A DNA stretch of 64,000 bases from Reyranella sp. (GTDB lineage: Bacteria; Pseudomonadota; Alphaproteobacteria; Reyranellales; Reyranellaceae): positions 1 through 64,000 of the forward strand of contig NZ_JAFKJN010000036.1 of assembly GCF_017305915.1 (NCBI RefSeq), in the 5' to 3' direction. Both the position numbers and the translations under genes were made by a program. Positions 1-8,448 of the stretch are shown one piece after another; position 1 is the stretch's first letter; each line of letters opens with the position of its first letter. The notes beneath the pieces are model-generated. The model saw only the letters and a list, made by a program, of their open reading frames with translations, ran no database searches and was not told the origin of the DNA.

Positions 1-254
1 TCGGGTTTGCGAAGACAACGGCCGGGGCCCAAGCTCCCCAACGACGTGCAGTCTTGGTGCCAGACGGGCTCTCCTGCCGCGCCAGAGGATCGGGTGCGAG
101 CCGATCCTCTGGCGACCGCAGTCTGCACCCATTCCAAGACACAAGGTGCTCCGAAGGAGCGGAGGGGTCAGAGGCCACAGTGAGGCTCATGACCCCTCCG
201 TCCGCTTCGTGGACACCTCCCCAACGCTACGCGTTAGGGAGGAGGATTGAACCC
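1..254. repeat. Gene-free leader with foldback repeats
   Basis: No gene is recognised here. The stretch holds a perfect 13-bp inverted repeat (81-93 against 101-113, 7-nt loop) inside a larger imperfect foldback of about 50-143, where GTCTTGG near 50 is answered by CCAAGAC near 137-143. Two further foldbacks follow: GGAGGGGTCA/TGACCCCTCC around 160-200, and CCTCCCC/GGGGAGG-type arms around 216-243. They lie downstream of the minus-strand metallopeptidase gene and could end its transcript. Their look is that of dispersed intergenic palindromes of high-GC alphaproteobacteria (inference). Confidence 0.55.
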
Positions 255-1751
255 TCAATCGTTGCGGCCGAGCCGCATGTCCAGATCGAACGGATAGAGC
301 GGCCGCTTGACCCGCTCGTACTTGAAGAGCTTGAGGTCCGACGCCGTGCAGCCGTCGCCGTCGCACATCACGATGTGCCTGGCGATCGGCTCGAAGCCGG
401 CGCGGAAATGCTGGCGCGACTTGATCAGCACGTACTTCTTGCGCCGCGGGTCGATGCCGCAATGGGTGAAGACGCCGAGGTCGTAGGGCTCGGCGCGCTT
501 CTCCGAGACCACGATCTGCATCTTGCCGGTGTCGAGCACGGCGGTGCGGCCCATGCGCACCGTGGTGCCGGTCGCCATCGGGCCGGTGACGACGAAGCTG
601 CCGTCGGTGATCGCCTTGACCTTGCCGCTGACCTTGAGCGGCTTGCCCTTGAGCCCCATGGCCGGCATGTCGACCTTGCCGCCAAGCTCGAGCGTCACCT
701 CGTTGCCGACGCCGGCCTTGATCATCTGGTCGACGCAGGCCGGGTCGCAGATCGGGCCGGCGACGGCGTCCTCGAGGCCCTGCTTCATCGCCTCCTCGAT
801 CACGCTCATGACGTCCTGCGTGCCGCCCGAGGCGGTGTTGTCGCCATGGTCGGCCATCACCACCGGGCCCTCGGCATAGCCCTTGGCGCGCGCCACCTGG
901 ACCGACAGCGGCTCGGGATGGAACAGGAAGCCCTCGCGCTTCTCCCACGCCGTATCGAGGATCCTGTTCAGCAGCACCTCGCCCTCGGCGGTGCGCTTGT
1001 CGCAGACGATCGCCGACGACAGGGCGAGGTGAGGGATGTCGGCCTGCGGGAAGCCGCCGAACACCGAGGCGTTCAGCACCTGGCCGGTGTCCTCGGCCTG
1101 GTTGGCCATGCCCATCAGGGTCTTCATCGGCTCGCGCGAGGGCGTGTGGACCAGCGAGCTGCTCATGATCGGGCGGGTGCCCCACACGATCTTCGGCTCG
1201 ATCTCGCCGTCGAGCATGCGCAGCAGGGTGCGGCCGGCGCGGCGAGCGGTGTCGGCCATGTCGATGTGCGGGTAGGTGCGGTAGCCGGTCATGATCGTGG
1301 CGCCCTTGATCATCGCCTCGGTCATCTGGGTGTGGAAGTCGAGCGCGACGGCGATCGGCACGTCGGGCGCGATCTTGCGGAGGCGGTTCAAGAGCTCGCC
1401 TTCGCCGTCGTCATGGTGCTCGGCGACCATGGCGCCGTGCAGGGCGAGCAGGACGGCATCGCAGCCCTTCCTCACCGCATCGACGATCGCCGTGGTCATC
1501 TGCTCGTAGGCGGCCTTGGTGACCAGGCCGGACGGGTGGGCGGACGCGGCCATCGGGACTGTAAATTCGGCGCCGGCCTTGCGGGCGACCTCGATGAACC
1601 CGCCGAGGGAGGTGTTGGTGCCCTCCGAGTCCTTGATCGCGGTCGCGCCGGTCAGGGCGCCGTGGCGGGCAAAGGAGTCGATGGGAGTAGGGAGCGGCGA
1701 GAACGTGTTGGTCTCGTGCATCATCATCGCAACAACAAACTTCTTCGCCAC
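255..1751 (-). CDS. M81 family metallopeptidase (MlrC-like)
   Basis: A 498-residue protein of the M81/MlrC family, zinc-dependent enzymes named after microcystinase C, which degrades linear peptides in microcystin breakdown. Visible family marks are the N-terminal segment MMMHETNTFSPLPTP, the DFHTQMTEAM segment with candidate metal-binding Asp and His, the GYRTYPHIDMADTA block, and ADHGDNTASGG in the C-terminal half. I chose the GTG at 1751 because GGGGAG lies just upstream and the family homology begins there. An upstream ATG at 1832 would add 27 unlikely residues. It is transcribed alone, divergently from the small RNA candidate. Most MlrC homologues outside microcystin degraders have no assigned substrate, so the peptide target is unknown. 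Confidence 0.85.
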   Translation of the reverse strand: MAKKFVVAMMMHETNTFSPLPTPIDSFARHGALTGATAIKDSEGTNTSLGGFIEVARKAGAEFTVPMAASAHPSGLVTKAAYEQMTTAIVDAVRKGCDAVLLALHGAMVAEHHDDGEGELLNRLRKIAPDVPIAVALDFHTQMTEAMIKGATIMTGYRTYPHIDMADTARRAGRTLLRMLDGEIEPKIVWGTRPIMSSSLVHTPSREPMKTLMGMANQAEDTGQVLNASVFGGFPQADIPHLALSSAIVCDKRTAEGEVLLNRILDTAWEKREGFLFHPEPLSVQVARAKGYAEGPVVMADHGDNTASGGTQDVMSVIEEAMKQGLEDAVAGPICDPACVDQMIKAGVGNEVTLELGGKVDMPAMGLKGKPLKVSGKVKAITDGSFVVTGPMATGTTVRMGRTAVLDTGKMQIVVSEKRAEPYDLGVFTHCGIDPRRKKYVLIKSRQHFRAGFEPIARHIVMCDGDGCTASDLKLFKYERVKRPLYPFDLDMRLGRND

Positions 1752-1910
1752 AGCCAGTCTCCCCTTGAAACGCTCTAACCTATTGAACCTTCTGGATTTG
1801 TGTGCGTTGCAGAAAAGCCACACTGTCCGCACATCTGAAAAAATCTGTAAGCATGTGAATTAAAGAGGCTTTTTGCCTCTTGCATTCACTTCGCAGGTGC
1901 ACCATTGTTT

Positions 1911-2014
1911 GGGGGCAGCAAACGCCGCCTCGGCGGCCTCTTTGTTTGCTGTATGCCCGTCTTGGGCGTTTCCTCCCTAAACTCGGGCCGTGCTTGTCAC
2001 GGCCCCTTTTTTTT
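1911..2014 (+). ncRNA. Candidate trans-acting small RNA with CCUCCC loop
   Basis: No protein gene fits this interval, but it folds as a string of hairpins read on the plus strand: CAGCAAAC (1916-1923) pairs with GTTTGCTG (1944-1951) around a GCCGCC/GGCGGC inner stem. Next come GCCC/GGGC (1955-1967), a single-stranded TTTCCTCCCTAA segment able to pair with Shine-Dalgarno sequences, and an 8-bp terminator stem with eight T. A weak promoter is possible at TTGCAT (1880) and CATTGT (1903). This order resembles alphaproteobacterial anti-SD sRNAs (the alpha-r7/alpha-r14 or 'cuckoo' type) from memory. The family assignment is inference and the 5' end is approximate. Confidence 0.55.
1985..2014 (+). 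terminator. Rho-independent terminator of the small RNA
   Basis: GGGCCGTG (1985-1992) and CACGGCCC (1998-2005) form an 8-bp GC-rich stem with a 5-nt loop, followed by C and eight T (2007-2014). No plus-strand protein gene lies upstream, which is why it is read as the end of a small RNA. Confidence 0.8.
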
Positions 2015-2024
2015 GCCTGAACGC

Positions 2025-2924
2025 TTACTCGGCGGCCATTGGACGGGGCAGCAGCGCCTCGAGGGCGCCCTGGCCGATCGCGTCGAGCAGGCCCGCGATC
2101 AGCCGCTGGGTGGCGCCGAAGGTCGGCAGCTTGGTGTGCCGGGCCTCGTCCATGTAGAGCGCCCGGTTGATTTCGATCTGCAGGGTGTGGCGGCCGACGG
2201 CCGGCCGGCCGTAGCGCTGGGTGGTGAAGCCGCCGGCATAGGGCTGGTTGCGCCGCACCCTGAGACCCTGGGCGGCCAGCCAGCGCTCGACCGCGTCGAC
2301 CAGGAGCGGCGCGCAGGCCTCGCCGTGATTGTCGCCCAGCACGACGTCGACGCCATGCTCGCGCAGGCTGAGCCCGGAGGCCGAGGACGGCATCGAATGG
2401 GCATCGATCAGCAGCACGCCGCCGAACTGGGCATAGGTCTGCTCGATCAGCCCCGACAGCGCCACGTGATAGGGCCGCCAGCAGGTCTCCAGCCGGCGCT
2501 CGATCTCGATGGCCGGCACGCGGCCGCGATAGATCGCCTCGCCGCTCGCCGCCACCCGCGGGATCATGCCGAGGCCGGCGGCAACCCGCGTGGTGCGGTG
2601 ATTGAGCGCGTGCGGCAGCGGCCCCTCGAACATGCCCGGATCGAGCTCATAGGGCTCGCGGTTGGCATCGACGTAGGAGCGCGGGAAACGGGCCGCCAGC
2701 AGCGGGATGCCGAGGCCCGGTGCGGAGGCGAACAGCTCGTCGACGAAGGCATCCTCGGCGCGGCGGAGCGCGGTCAGCGGCACGGCGGCCTGGGCCAGGA
2801 ATTCGGAGGGGTAGAGCGCGCCGCTGTGCGGCGAGGCCACGACCAGGGGCAGCGACTGGCGGTCGGGCAGGCGGCAATCCAGGGAGTCGTGATCGACCGG
2901 CGACAAACTCATGAAAATTGTCAT
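2025..2924 (-). CDS. N-formylglutamate amidohydrolase family protein
   Basis: About 299 residues. The family (HutG type) hydrolyses N-formyl-L-glutamate to glutamate and formate, the last step of one histidine-degradation route; related members act on other N-acyl amino acids. Diagnostic pieces are VVASPHSGALYP near the N-terminus (metal-site His), RSYVDANREPYELDPGMF, LLIDAHSMPS (metal Asp and His) and HTLQIEINRALYMDE near the C-terminus. No other hut genes are nearby, so a role in histidine use is not supported by context. The start is uncertain: ATG at 2924 and ATG at 2912 are both possible and neither has a clear ribosome binding site. Confidence 0.85.
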   Translation of the reverse strand: MTIFMSLSPVDHDSLDCRLPDRQSLPLVVASPHSGALYPSEFLAQAAVPLTALRRAEDAFVDELFASAPGLGIPLLAARFPRSYVDANREPYELDPGMFEGPLPHALNHRTTRVAAGLGMIPRVAASGEAIYRGRVPAIEIERRLETCWRPYHVALSGLIEQTYAQFGGVLLIDAHSMPSSASGLSLREHGVDVVLGDNHGEACAPLLVDAVERWLAAQGLRVRRNQPYAGGFTTQRYGRPAVGRHTLQIEINRALYMDEARHTKLPTFGATQRLIAGLLDAIGQGALEALLPRPMAAE

Positions 2925-3007
2925 ACCGCGCGCAGACCGGCCCGTCACTTGTCGCAGTCACTTGCCAACGCGAAAGTGTCATTGTAGACGAACCGCCTTC
3001 CGGCGAT

Positions 3008-3082
3008 GGGCGCGTAGCTCAGCGGTAGAGCACTGTCTTGACATGGCAGTGGCCACAGGTTCGATCCCTGTCGCGCCCACCA
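3008..3082 (+). tRNA. tRNA-Val (GAC)
   Basis: The cloverleaf is complete. The acceptor stem GGGCGCG (3008-3014) pairs with CGCGCCC (3072-3078), the D arm is GCTC/GAGC, and the anticodon stem CTGTC/GGCAG encloses loop TTGACAT with anticodon GAC (3040-3042). The T arm is ACAGG/CCTGT around TTCGATC. Discriminator A (3079) is followed by an encoded CCA (3080-3082). It lies 36 bp upstream of the nadE start. Confidence 0.97.
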
Positions 3083-3118
3083 CCGCCGGGGGGAGCCTTA
3101 GCCGCTGGACCCCATCCC

Positions 3119-5164
3119 TTGATCCCGAATTTCTACTCGCTCTACTCCCATGAGTTCGTGCGCGTCGCGTGCTGCGTTCCGCGCACGCGCGTGGCCGACG
3201 CCGGATACAATCTCGGCCAGACGCTGCGGCTCGCCAAGCAGGGCGACGACTCTCGCACTGCGATCATGATTTTCCCCGAGCTGGGGCTGTCGTCCTACGC
3301 CATCGACGACCTGCTGATGCAGGACGCGCTGCTCGACGAGATCGAAGAATCGGTCGCCAAGGTGGTCGAGGCGTCGAAGAACCTGTTCCCGATCCTGGTG
3401 GTCGGCGCGCCGCTGCGGGTGACCGACCGACTGTACAATACCGCGATCGTCATCCATCGCGGCAGGATCCTGGGCGCGGTGCCCAAGATGTACCTGCCGA
3501 ACTACCGCGAGTTCTACGAGAAGCGGCACTTCGTGTCGGGCGCCAACACGATCACGAGCGAGACCGAGCTGGCAGGGCAGACGGTGCCCTTCGGCACCGA
3601 CCTGCTGTTCCGCTCGACCGGCTCGGTGCCCGTCACCTTTCACGTGGAGATCTGCGAGGACATCTGGATGCCGGTGCCGCCGTCGAGCCATGCGGCGCTC
3701 GCCGGCGCAGAGGTGCTGCTGAACCTCTCGGCCAGCAACATCACCATCGGCAAGGCGGAGATGCGGCGCCTGTTGTGCGGCAGCCAGTCGGCGCGCGCGA
3801 GTGCGGCCTACGCCTACTCGGCCTCGGGCCCGGGTGAATCGACGACCGATCTCGCCTGGGACGGCCATGCCGCGCTCTACGAATGCGGCGATCAGCTCGC
3901 GGAGTCCGAGCGCTTCGAGAAGGACTCCACGATCGTGTCGGCCGACATCGATCTCGGCCGCATCCGCCAGGAGCGGCTGCGCAACGGCGGCTTCGCCGAC
4001 TGCGCGGCGCAGGAGAAGGACCGCGTGGCGCGCTTCCGCACCGTGCGGTTCGAGCTCGAGGCGCCGCAGGAGAGCGTGGCGCTGGCGCGGCCGATCGAAC
4101 GCTTCCCCTATGTGCCGTCCGATCCGGCCAAGCTGCGCGACAATTGCTACGAGGCCTACAACATCCAGGTCCAGGGCCTGGCGCAGCGCCTTCACTCGAG
4201 CGGCACCAAGAATGCCGTGATCGGCGTCTCCGGCGGCCTCGATTCGACGCATGCGCTGATCGTGACCTGCCGGGCGATGGACCAGCTCGGCCTGCCGCGG
4301 GCGAACGTGAAGGCGTTCACCCTGCCGGGCTTCGGCACGACCGACAAAACCCACAGCAACGCCTGGAAGCTGATGAAGGCGCTGGGCGTCAGCGCCGACG
4401 AGATCGACATCAAGCCGGCGGCGAAACAGATGCTGGCCGACATCGGCCATCCCTTCGCCAAGGGCGAGAAGGTCTATGACGTAACCTTCGAGAACGTGCA
4501 GGCGGGGTTGCGCACCGATTACCTGTTCCGGCTGGCCAACCAGCATCGCGGCATGGTGGTCGGCACCGGCGATCTCTCCGAGCTCGGGCTCGGCTGGTGC
4601 ACCTACGGTGTCGGCGATCACATGTCGCACTACAACCCGAACGGCTCGGTGTCGAAGACGCTGATCCAGCACCTGATCCGCTTCGTCGCGGCTTCGGGCG
4701 ATGTCGACAGGAACACCGCCGACATCCTGCACGACATCCTGAGCACCGAGATCTCGCCCGAGCTGATCCCCGGCGACAACGGCGCGGTGCAGGCGACCGA
4801 GAGCTTCGTCGGCCCCTATGCTCTGCAGGATTTCAACCTGTTCTATCTGACACGGCTCGGCTACCGGCCGTCGAAGATCGCCTTCCTCGCCTGGAATGCC
4901 TGGCACGACGCCAGGAAGGGCGCATGGCCCGCGAACGTCCCCGATACGGCGCAGCGCGCCTATTCGATGGAAGAGATCCATCGCTGGCTCGAGCTGTTCC
5001 TCAAGCGCTTCTTCGGCAACCAGTTCAAACGCTCGGCGTTGCCCAATGGACCGAAGATATCGTCGGGCGGTTCGCTGTCGCCGCGCGGCGATTGGCGTGC
5101 GCCCTCGGACGGCAGCCCCGATGTCTGGTTGGCAGAGCTGAAGGCGTCCGTCCCCGCCAAGTAG
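3119..5164 (+). CDS. nadE: Glutamine-dependent NAD+ synthase
   Basis: A 681-residue two-domain enzyme that converts nicotinic acid adenine dinucleotide, ATP and glutamine to NAD+. The N-terminal nitrilase-like glutaminase domain (about 1-300) shows the Glu in FPELGLSSYA, the Lys in VPKMYLPNYREF and the Cys in VEICEDIWMP. The C-terminal synthetase domain has the ATP P-loop GVSGGLDSTHAL and the GTGDLSELGLGW segment. Length matches the 680-residue class found in actinobacteria and proteobacteria. The start is set at a TTG because the conserved FYSLYSHEFVRVA begins right after it and no in-frame ATG lies between the tRNA and this point. The Shine-Dalgarno match (GGGGGAG at 3088) is distant, so the start is a best guess. 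Confidence 0.93.
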   Translation: MIPNFYSLYSHEFVRVACCVPRTRVADAGYNLGQTLRLAKQGDDSRTAIMIFPELGLSSYAIDDLLMQDALLDEIEESVAKVVEASKNLFPILVVGAPLRVTDRLYNTAIVIHRGRILGAVPKMYLPNYREFYEKRHFVSGANTITSETELAGQTVPFGTDLLFRSTGSVPVTFHVEICEDIWMPVPPSSHAALAGAEVLLNLSASNITIGKAEMRRLLCGSQSARASAAYAYSASGPGESTTDLAWDGHAALYECGDQLAESERFEKDSTIVSADIDLGRIRQERLRNGGFADCAAQEKDRVARFRTVRFELEAPQESVALARPIERFPYVPSDPAKLRDNCYEAYNIQVQGLAQRLHSSGTKNAVIGVSGGLDSTHALIVTCRAMDQLGLPRANVKAFTLPGFGTTDKTHSNAWKLMKALGVSADEIDIKPAAKQMLADIGHPFAKGEKVYDVTFENVQAGLRTDYLFRLANQHRGMVVGTGDLSELGLGWCTYGVGDHMSHYNPNGSVSKTLIQHLIRFVAASGDVDRNTADILHDILSTEISPELIPGDNGAVQATESFVGPYALQDFNLFYLTRLGYRPSKIAFLAWNAWHDARKGAWPANVPDTAQRAYSMEEIHRWLELFLKRFFGNQFKRSALPNGPKISSGGSLSPRGDWRAPSDGSPDVWLAELKASVPAK

Positions 5165-5172
5165 GAAGGGTG

Positions 5173-5289
5173 ATGCTCGGGTTCGACGTGCAGGACGTCG
5201 ACGCCGAGCGCGAGAAAGCCGACCTGGTCGGCGAGGGGCTGTCGCAGTTCGGATTTTCGTGTGTCGAATTCGAAATCAATCGCCTCTGA
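5173..5289 (+). CDS. Possible 38-residue small protein
   Basis: A short frame with a good ribosome binding site (AGGAAGGG, 5164-5170 region) opens 8 bp after nadE. It encodes 38 residues rich in Asp and Glu in its first half and ending FGFSCVEFEINRL. I recognise no family. It could be a real small protein, a leader peptide for the rhodanese gene 48 bp downstream, or the remnant of a longer gene. Only its position and ribosome binding site support it. Confidence 0.3.
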   Translation: MLGFDVQDVDAEREKADLVGEGLSQFGFSCVEFEINRL

Positions 5290-5336
5290 GCGCGAGCGTT
5301 AGTACAAATACCGCATCGGACCGGGAGGGAATGCCG

Positions 5337-5744
5337 ATGCCGCTCAAGATGAAGAAGACCGTGCAGCAGATGGTCGACGAGGCCAGCGCCGAGATCGAGA
5401 CCGTGCCGGTTGCCGACGCGATCAAGCTGGTCGGCCAGCCGGGCGTCACCTTCATCGACATCCGAGATCCGCGCGAGCTGTGGCGCGACGGCAGCATCCC
5501 GGGCGCGATCAACGTCACGCGCGGCATGCTCGAGATGTGGATCGATCCCGAGAGCCCGTACGCCAAGGACTACTTCCAGAGCGGCAACAAGTTCATCTTC
5601 TTCTGCGCCGGCGCCTGGCGCTCGGCGCTCGCGACCAAGACGGCGCAGGACATGGGCCTGATGCCGGTCGCACATCTCGAAGGCGGCCTCGGCGCCTGGA
5701 AGAAGGCGGGCGGCCCCGTGGCGAAGGTCGAGCCGAAGAAGTAA
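5337..5744 (+). CDS. Rhodanese-like domain protein
   Basis: A 135-residue single-domain rhodanese (sulfurtransferase fold). The substrate-side motif VTFIDIRDPRELWRDGSIPGA is followed by the active-site loop CAGAWRSA, with Cys90 and Arg95 in the CxxxxR arrangement of active sulfur carriers, then a C-terminal HLEGGLGAWKKAGGP signature. No signal peptide is seen, so it should be cytoplasmic. GGGAGGGA lies 6 bp before the chosen ATG; an ATG two codons earlier (5331) is also possible. It stands 4 bp before the acyl-CoA ligase and probably shares its transcript. The sulfur donor and acceptor cannot be told. Confidence 0.88.
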   Translation: MPLKMKKTVQQMVDEASAEIETVPVADAIKLVGQPGVTFIDIRDPRELWRDGSIPGAINVTRGMLEMWIDPESPYAKDYFQSGNKFIFFCAGAWRSALATKTAQDMGLMPVAHLEGGLGAWKKAGGPVAKVEPKK

Positions 5745-5748
5745 GGCG

Positions 5749-7362
5749 ATGGCGCCCGACGCACTGCCCGGCGAACTCCTGGTGCCGCAGCCGACGCTCG
5801 CGGATTTTCCCGACTTCGTCTCCATTCCCGTCCGCATCGCGCGCCACGCCGAGGCCTGGCCGGACAGGCGCGCCGTGGTATGCGAGGGCAAGACCCGCAC
5901 CTGGCGCGAGCTCGACCACCGCATCAACAAGATCGCCCGCACCCTCGCCGGCATGGGCATCGGCAAGGGCGACAAGATCGCGATCCTCGCCGGCAACTCG
6001 GTCGAGTATGTCGAGACCTTCATGGGCGGCCTGCGCGCCGGCGCCTGCGTCGTGCCGCTCTCGACCATGGCGGCGGCCGACGCGCTCGAGAAGATGCTCG
6101 ACGATTGCGATGCCAAGCTGCTGTTTCTGTCCGACCAGTACCGCGCGCTGGTCGAGCCCTACGATGCGCGCCTCGGCAAGCTGATCCCCGGCGGCCGCAT
6201 CGCCTACGACTTCGAGCGGCCGGGCTGGCACGACTTCGAGACCTGGCTCGCCGGGGCGAGCGACCTGCCGTTCGAGCTGCCGATCGAGCAGCTCGACGAC
6301 TTCAACATCATCTATTCCTCGGGCACGACCGGCCTACCCAAGGGCATCCTGCACACCCATGCCATGCGCGACCTGCTGGCGGTGCGGTTCACGGCCTTCG
6401 ACTACGATCCGGAGTCGATCTCGCTCGCCTCGACGCCGCTCTATTCCAACACCACGTTGGTCGCGGTGCTGGCGACCCTGGGTGTCGGCGGCACGACCAT
6501 CCTGATGCCCAAGTCGGACGTGGTGAAGTTCCTGGAGATCGCCCAGAAGGAGCGGGTGACCCACGCCATGCTGGTGCCGGTGCAGTACCAGCGCATCCTG
6601 GCGTATCCGGACTTCGACAAGTACGACCTCAGCTCCTTCAAGTGCAAGCTGTCGACCAGCGCGCCGCTGCGCGCCCATATCAAGGCCGATGCGGTGAAGC
6701 GCTGGCCGGGCCGGCTGATCGAGATCTATGGTCTGACCGAAGGCGGCGGCTCCTGCACGCTCGAGGCCAACCTTCATCCCGACAAGCTCCATACCGTCGG
6801 CAAGCCCGGCCTCGGTGCCGAGATCGTGGTGCTGGACGAGCAGGGCAAGGTGCTGCAGCAGGGCTGTATCGGCGAGCTGGCCGGCCGGGCCCAGGCCATG
6901 ATGAAGGGCTATTACAAGCAGGACGACAAGACGCGCGAGCTGTTCTGGTACGACGACCAGGGGCGGCTCTACTTCAAGTCCGGCGACATGGGCCGCATCG
7001 ACGAGGACGGCTTCGTCATCCTGCTCGACCGCAAGAAGGACATGATCATTTCCGGCGGCTTCAACGTCTATGCCGCCGACATCGAGGTGCTGCTGCTGAA
7101 GCATTCCGACGTCGTCGACGTCGCGGTGATCGGCATCCCGAGCGAGCAGTGGGGCGAGTCGCCGCTGGCGCTCTGCGTGCGCCGCGACGGCGCCAGCGTG
7201 ACCGAAGCCGAGGTCATGGCCTGGACCAACGACCAGCTCAGCAAGACCCAGAGGCTGGTCGGCGTCGAGTTCCGCGACTCGCTTCCGCGCAGCACCATCG
7301 GCAAGATCATGAAGCGCGAGCTGCGCGAGCCCTACTGGGCCGGCCGCAGCGCCCGCATTTGA
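5749..7362 (+). CDS. Acyl-CoA synthetase (AMP-forming)
   Basis: 537 residues of the ANL adenylate-forming superfamily, which activate a carboxylic acid to acyl-AMP and then to acyl-CoA. Core motifs: the P-loop IIYSSGTTGLPKGI, the YGLTEGGG adenine-binding segment, the SGDMGRIDEDGF hinge region, and the catalytic Lys region STIGKIMKREL near the C-terminus. The acid is not predictable from sequence; the neighbours (DUF3237, DUF1989) give no direct clue. The gene starts 4 bp after the rhodanese stop. Confidence 0.88.
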   Translation: MAPDALPGELLVPQPTLADFPDFVSIPVRIARHAEAWPDRRAVVCEGKTRTWRELDHRINKIARTLAGMGIGKGDKIAILAGNSVEYVETFMGGLRAGACVVPLSTMAAADALEKMLDDCDAKLLFLSDQYRALVEPYDARLGKLIPGGRIAYDFERPGWHDFETWLAGASDLPFELPIEQLDDFNIIYSSGTTGLPKGILHTHAMRDLLAVRFTAFDYDPESISLASTPLYSNTTLVAVLATLGVGGTTILMPKSDVVKFLEIAQKERVTHAMLVPVQYQRILAYPDFDKYDLSSFKCKLSTSAPLRAHIKADAVKRWPGRLIEIYGLTEGGGSCTLEANLHPDKLHTVGKPGLGAEIVVLDEQGKVLQQGCIGELAGRAQAMMKGYYKQDDKTRELFWYDDQGRLYFKSGDMGRIDEDGFVILLDRKKDMIISGGFNVYAADIEVLLLKHSDVVDVAVIGIPSEQWGESPLALCVRRDGASVTEAEVMAWTNDQLSKTQRLVGVEFRDSLPRSTIGKIMKRELREPYWAGRSARI

Positions 7363-7370
7363 GGCCCTTG

Positions 7371-7841
7371 ATGAGCAAAGCCGAGCTCCGTTCCAACCAT
7401 CTCTTCACTTTGTCGTTGACGGTCGATCCCAACATGACCGACGTCGGCGAGACGCCGTACGGCCGCCGCCGCATCGCCGCCGTCACCGGCGGCACCTTCG
7501 AGGGCGAGGAGATCCGCGGCACCGTGCTGCCGGCGCCGGCCGGCGACTGGCTGCTGCTGCGGCGCGACGGCATCCTGATGCTGAACGTGCGGCTGACGCT
7601 CAAGACCGACGACGGCCACCTGATCTACATGCGCTACGAGGGCATGCGGCACGGCCCGCAATGGGTGATCGAGGCGCTCAACAAGGGCGAGAAGGTCGAC
7701 CCGAACCAGTATTACTTCCGCACCACGCCGTGGTTCGAGACGGCGTCGGAGAAGTACCGCTTCCTCAACCGCATCGTCTGCGTCGCCACCGGGCGGCGCG
7801 ATCCGAGCGGGCCGGTCTACGAGGTCTTCCACATCCTGTGA
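7371..7841 (+). CDS. DUF3237 family protein
   Basis: A 156-residue protein matching the DUF3237 (UPF0311) pattern: an all-beta-looking sequence with RRIAAVTGGTFEGEEIRG, LLLRRDGILMLNVRLTLKT, GHLIYMRYEGMRHGP and YFRTTPWFETASEKYRFLN. The family occurs widely beside catabolic genes and has no settled function. The last base pairs overlap the GTG start of the next gene, so translation of the two is likely coupled. Confidence 0.85.
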   Translation: MSKAELRSNHLFTLSLTVDPNMTDVGETPYGRRRIAAVTGGTFEGEEIRGTVLPAPAGDWLLLRRDGILMLNVRLTLKTDDGHLIYMRYEGMRHGPQWVIEALNKGEKVDPNQYYFRTTPWFETASEKYRFLNRIVCVATGRRDPSGPVYEVFHIL

Positions 7842-8428
7842 GCACGATCGTTCCTGCCGGCGCGCCCTGGTCGGGCATCGTCCACCGGGGCCAGGTGCTG
7901 CGGATCACCGACCTCGAGGGCCAGCAGGCGGTCGACTTCCTCTGCTACAACGCGGCGGACCCGCAGGAGCGCTATCACGCGCCCAACACGCTGAAGGCCG
8001 CCGGCACGATCTTCCTGACTGCCGGCCACAAGCTCTATTCCGATGTCGCGCGGCCGATCTTCACCATCGTCGAGGACCAGTTCGGCGGCCACGATACGAT
8101 CGGCGGCTGCTGCAGCGCACCATCGAACGAGATGCTCTACGGTGTGAAGAACTGCCCCGGCTGCCGCGAGAATTTCCTGGCGGCGCTGTCGCGGCACGGC
8201 CTCGGCCGCAAGGACATCGTGCCCAACATCAACTGGTTCATGCGCGTGCCGGTGACGGCGGAGGGTGGCGCGGCGATTGCTTCGGGAGTCTCGCCGCCGG
8301 GCTGCCAGGTGGCGCTGCGGGCCGAGATGGATGCGCTGGCGGTGATCTCGAACTGCCCACAGGTCAACAATCCGTGCAACGGCTTCAAGCCGACAGCGAT
8401 CCGGGTGGAGATCGCCGGCCAAGGGTAG
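7838..8428 (+). CDS. DUF1989 protein, copy A (urea carboxylase-associated type)
   Basis: A 196-residue protein starting at GTG, overlapping the upstream stop by 3 bp (GTGA). DUF1989 proteins usually occur as a pair beside urea or guanidine carboxylase; such pairs (CgdA/CgdB) have been shown to deiminate carboxyguanidine. Features seen here are the AVDFLCYNAADPQERYH segment, GGHDTIGGCCSAPSNEM, a NCPGCRENF cysteine cluster, and NWFMRVPV with CQVALRAEMDALAVISNCPQ near the end. The carboxylase is absent nearby, so either the pair acts with a distant enzyme or on another amidine or guanidino compound (inference). Confidence 0.85.
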   Translation: MSTIVPAGAPWSGIVHRGQVLRITDLEGQQAVDFLCYNAADPQERYHAPNTLKAAGTIFLTAGHKLYSDVARPIFTIVEDQFGGHDTIGGCCSAPSNEMLYGVKNCPGCRENFLAALSRHGLGRKDIVPNINWFMRVPVTAEGGAAIASGVSPPGCQVALRAEMDALAVISNCPQVNNPCNGFKPTAIRVEIAGQG

Positions 8429-8448
8429 TGAAGAGGGGAGGAGGATCG

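Noticed and set aside
1911..2014. 6S RNA or signal recognition particle RNA
   Set aside because: It lacks the long central-bubble hairpin of 6S RNA and the GGAA tetraloop apex of SRP RNA; several separate hairpins with a CCUCCC segment fit an sRNA better.
3008..3082. Integrated element at the tRNA-Val 3' end
   Set aside because: No integrase gene and no second copy of the tRNA 3' end is seen downstream; nadE follows directly.
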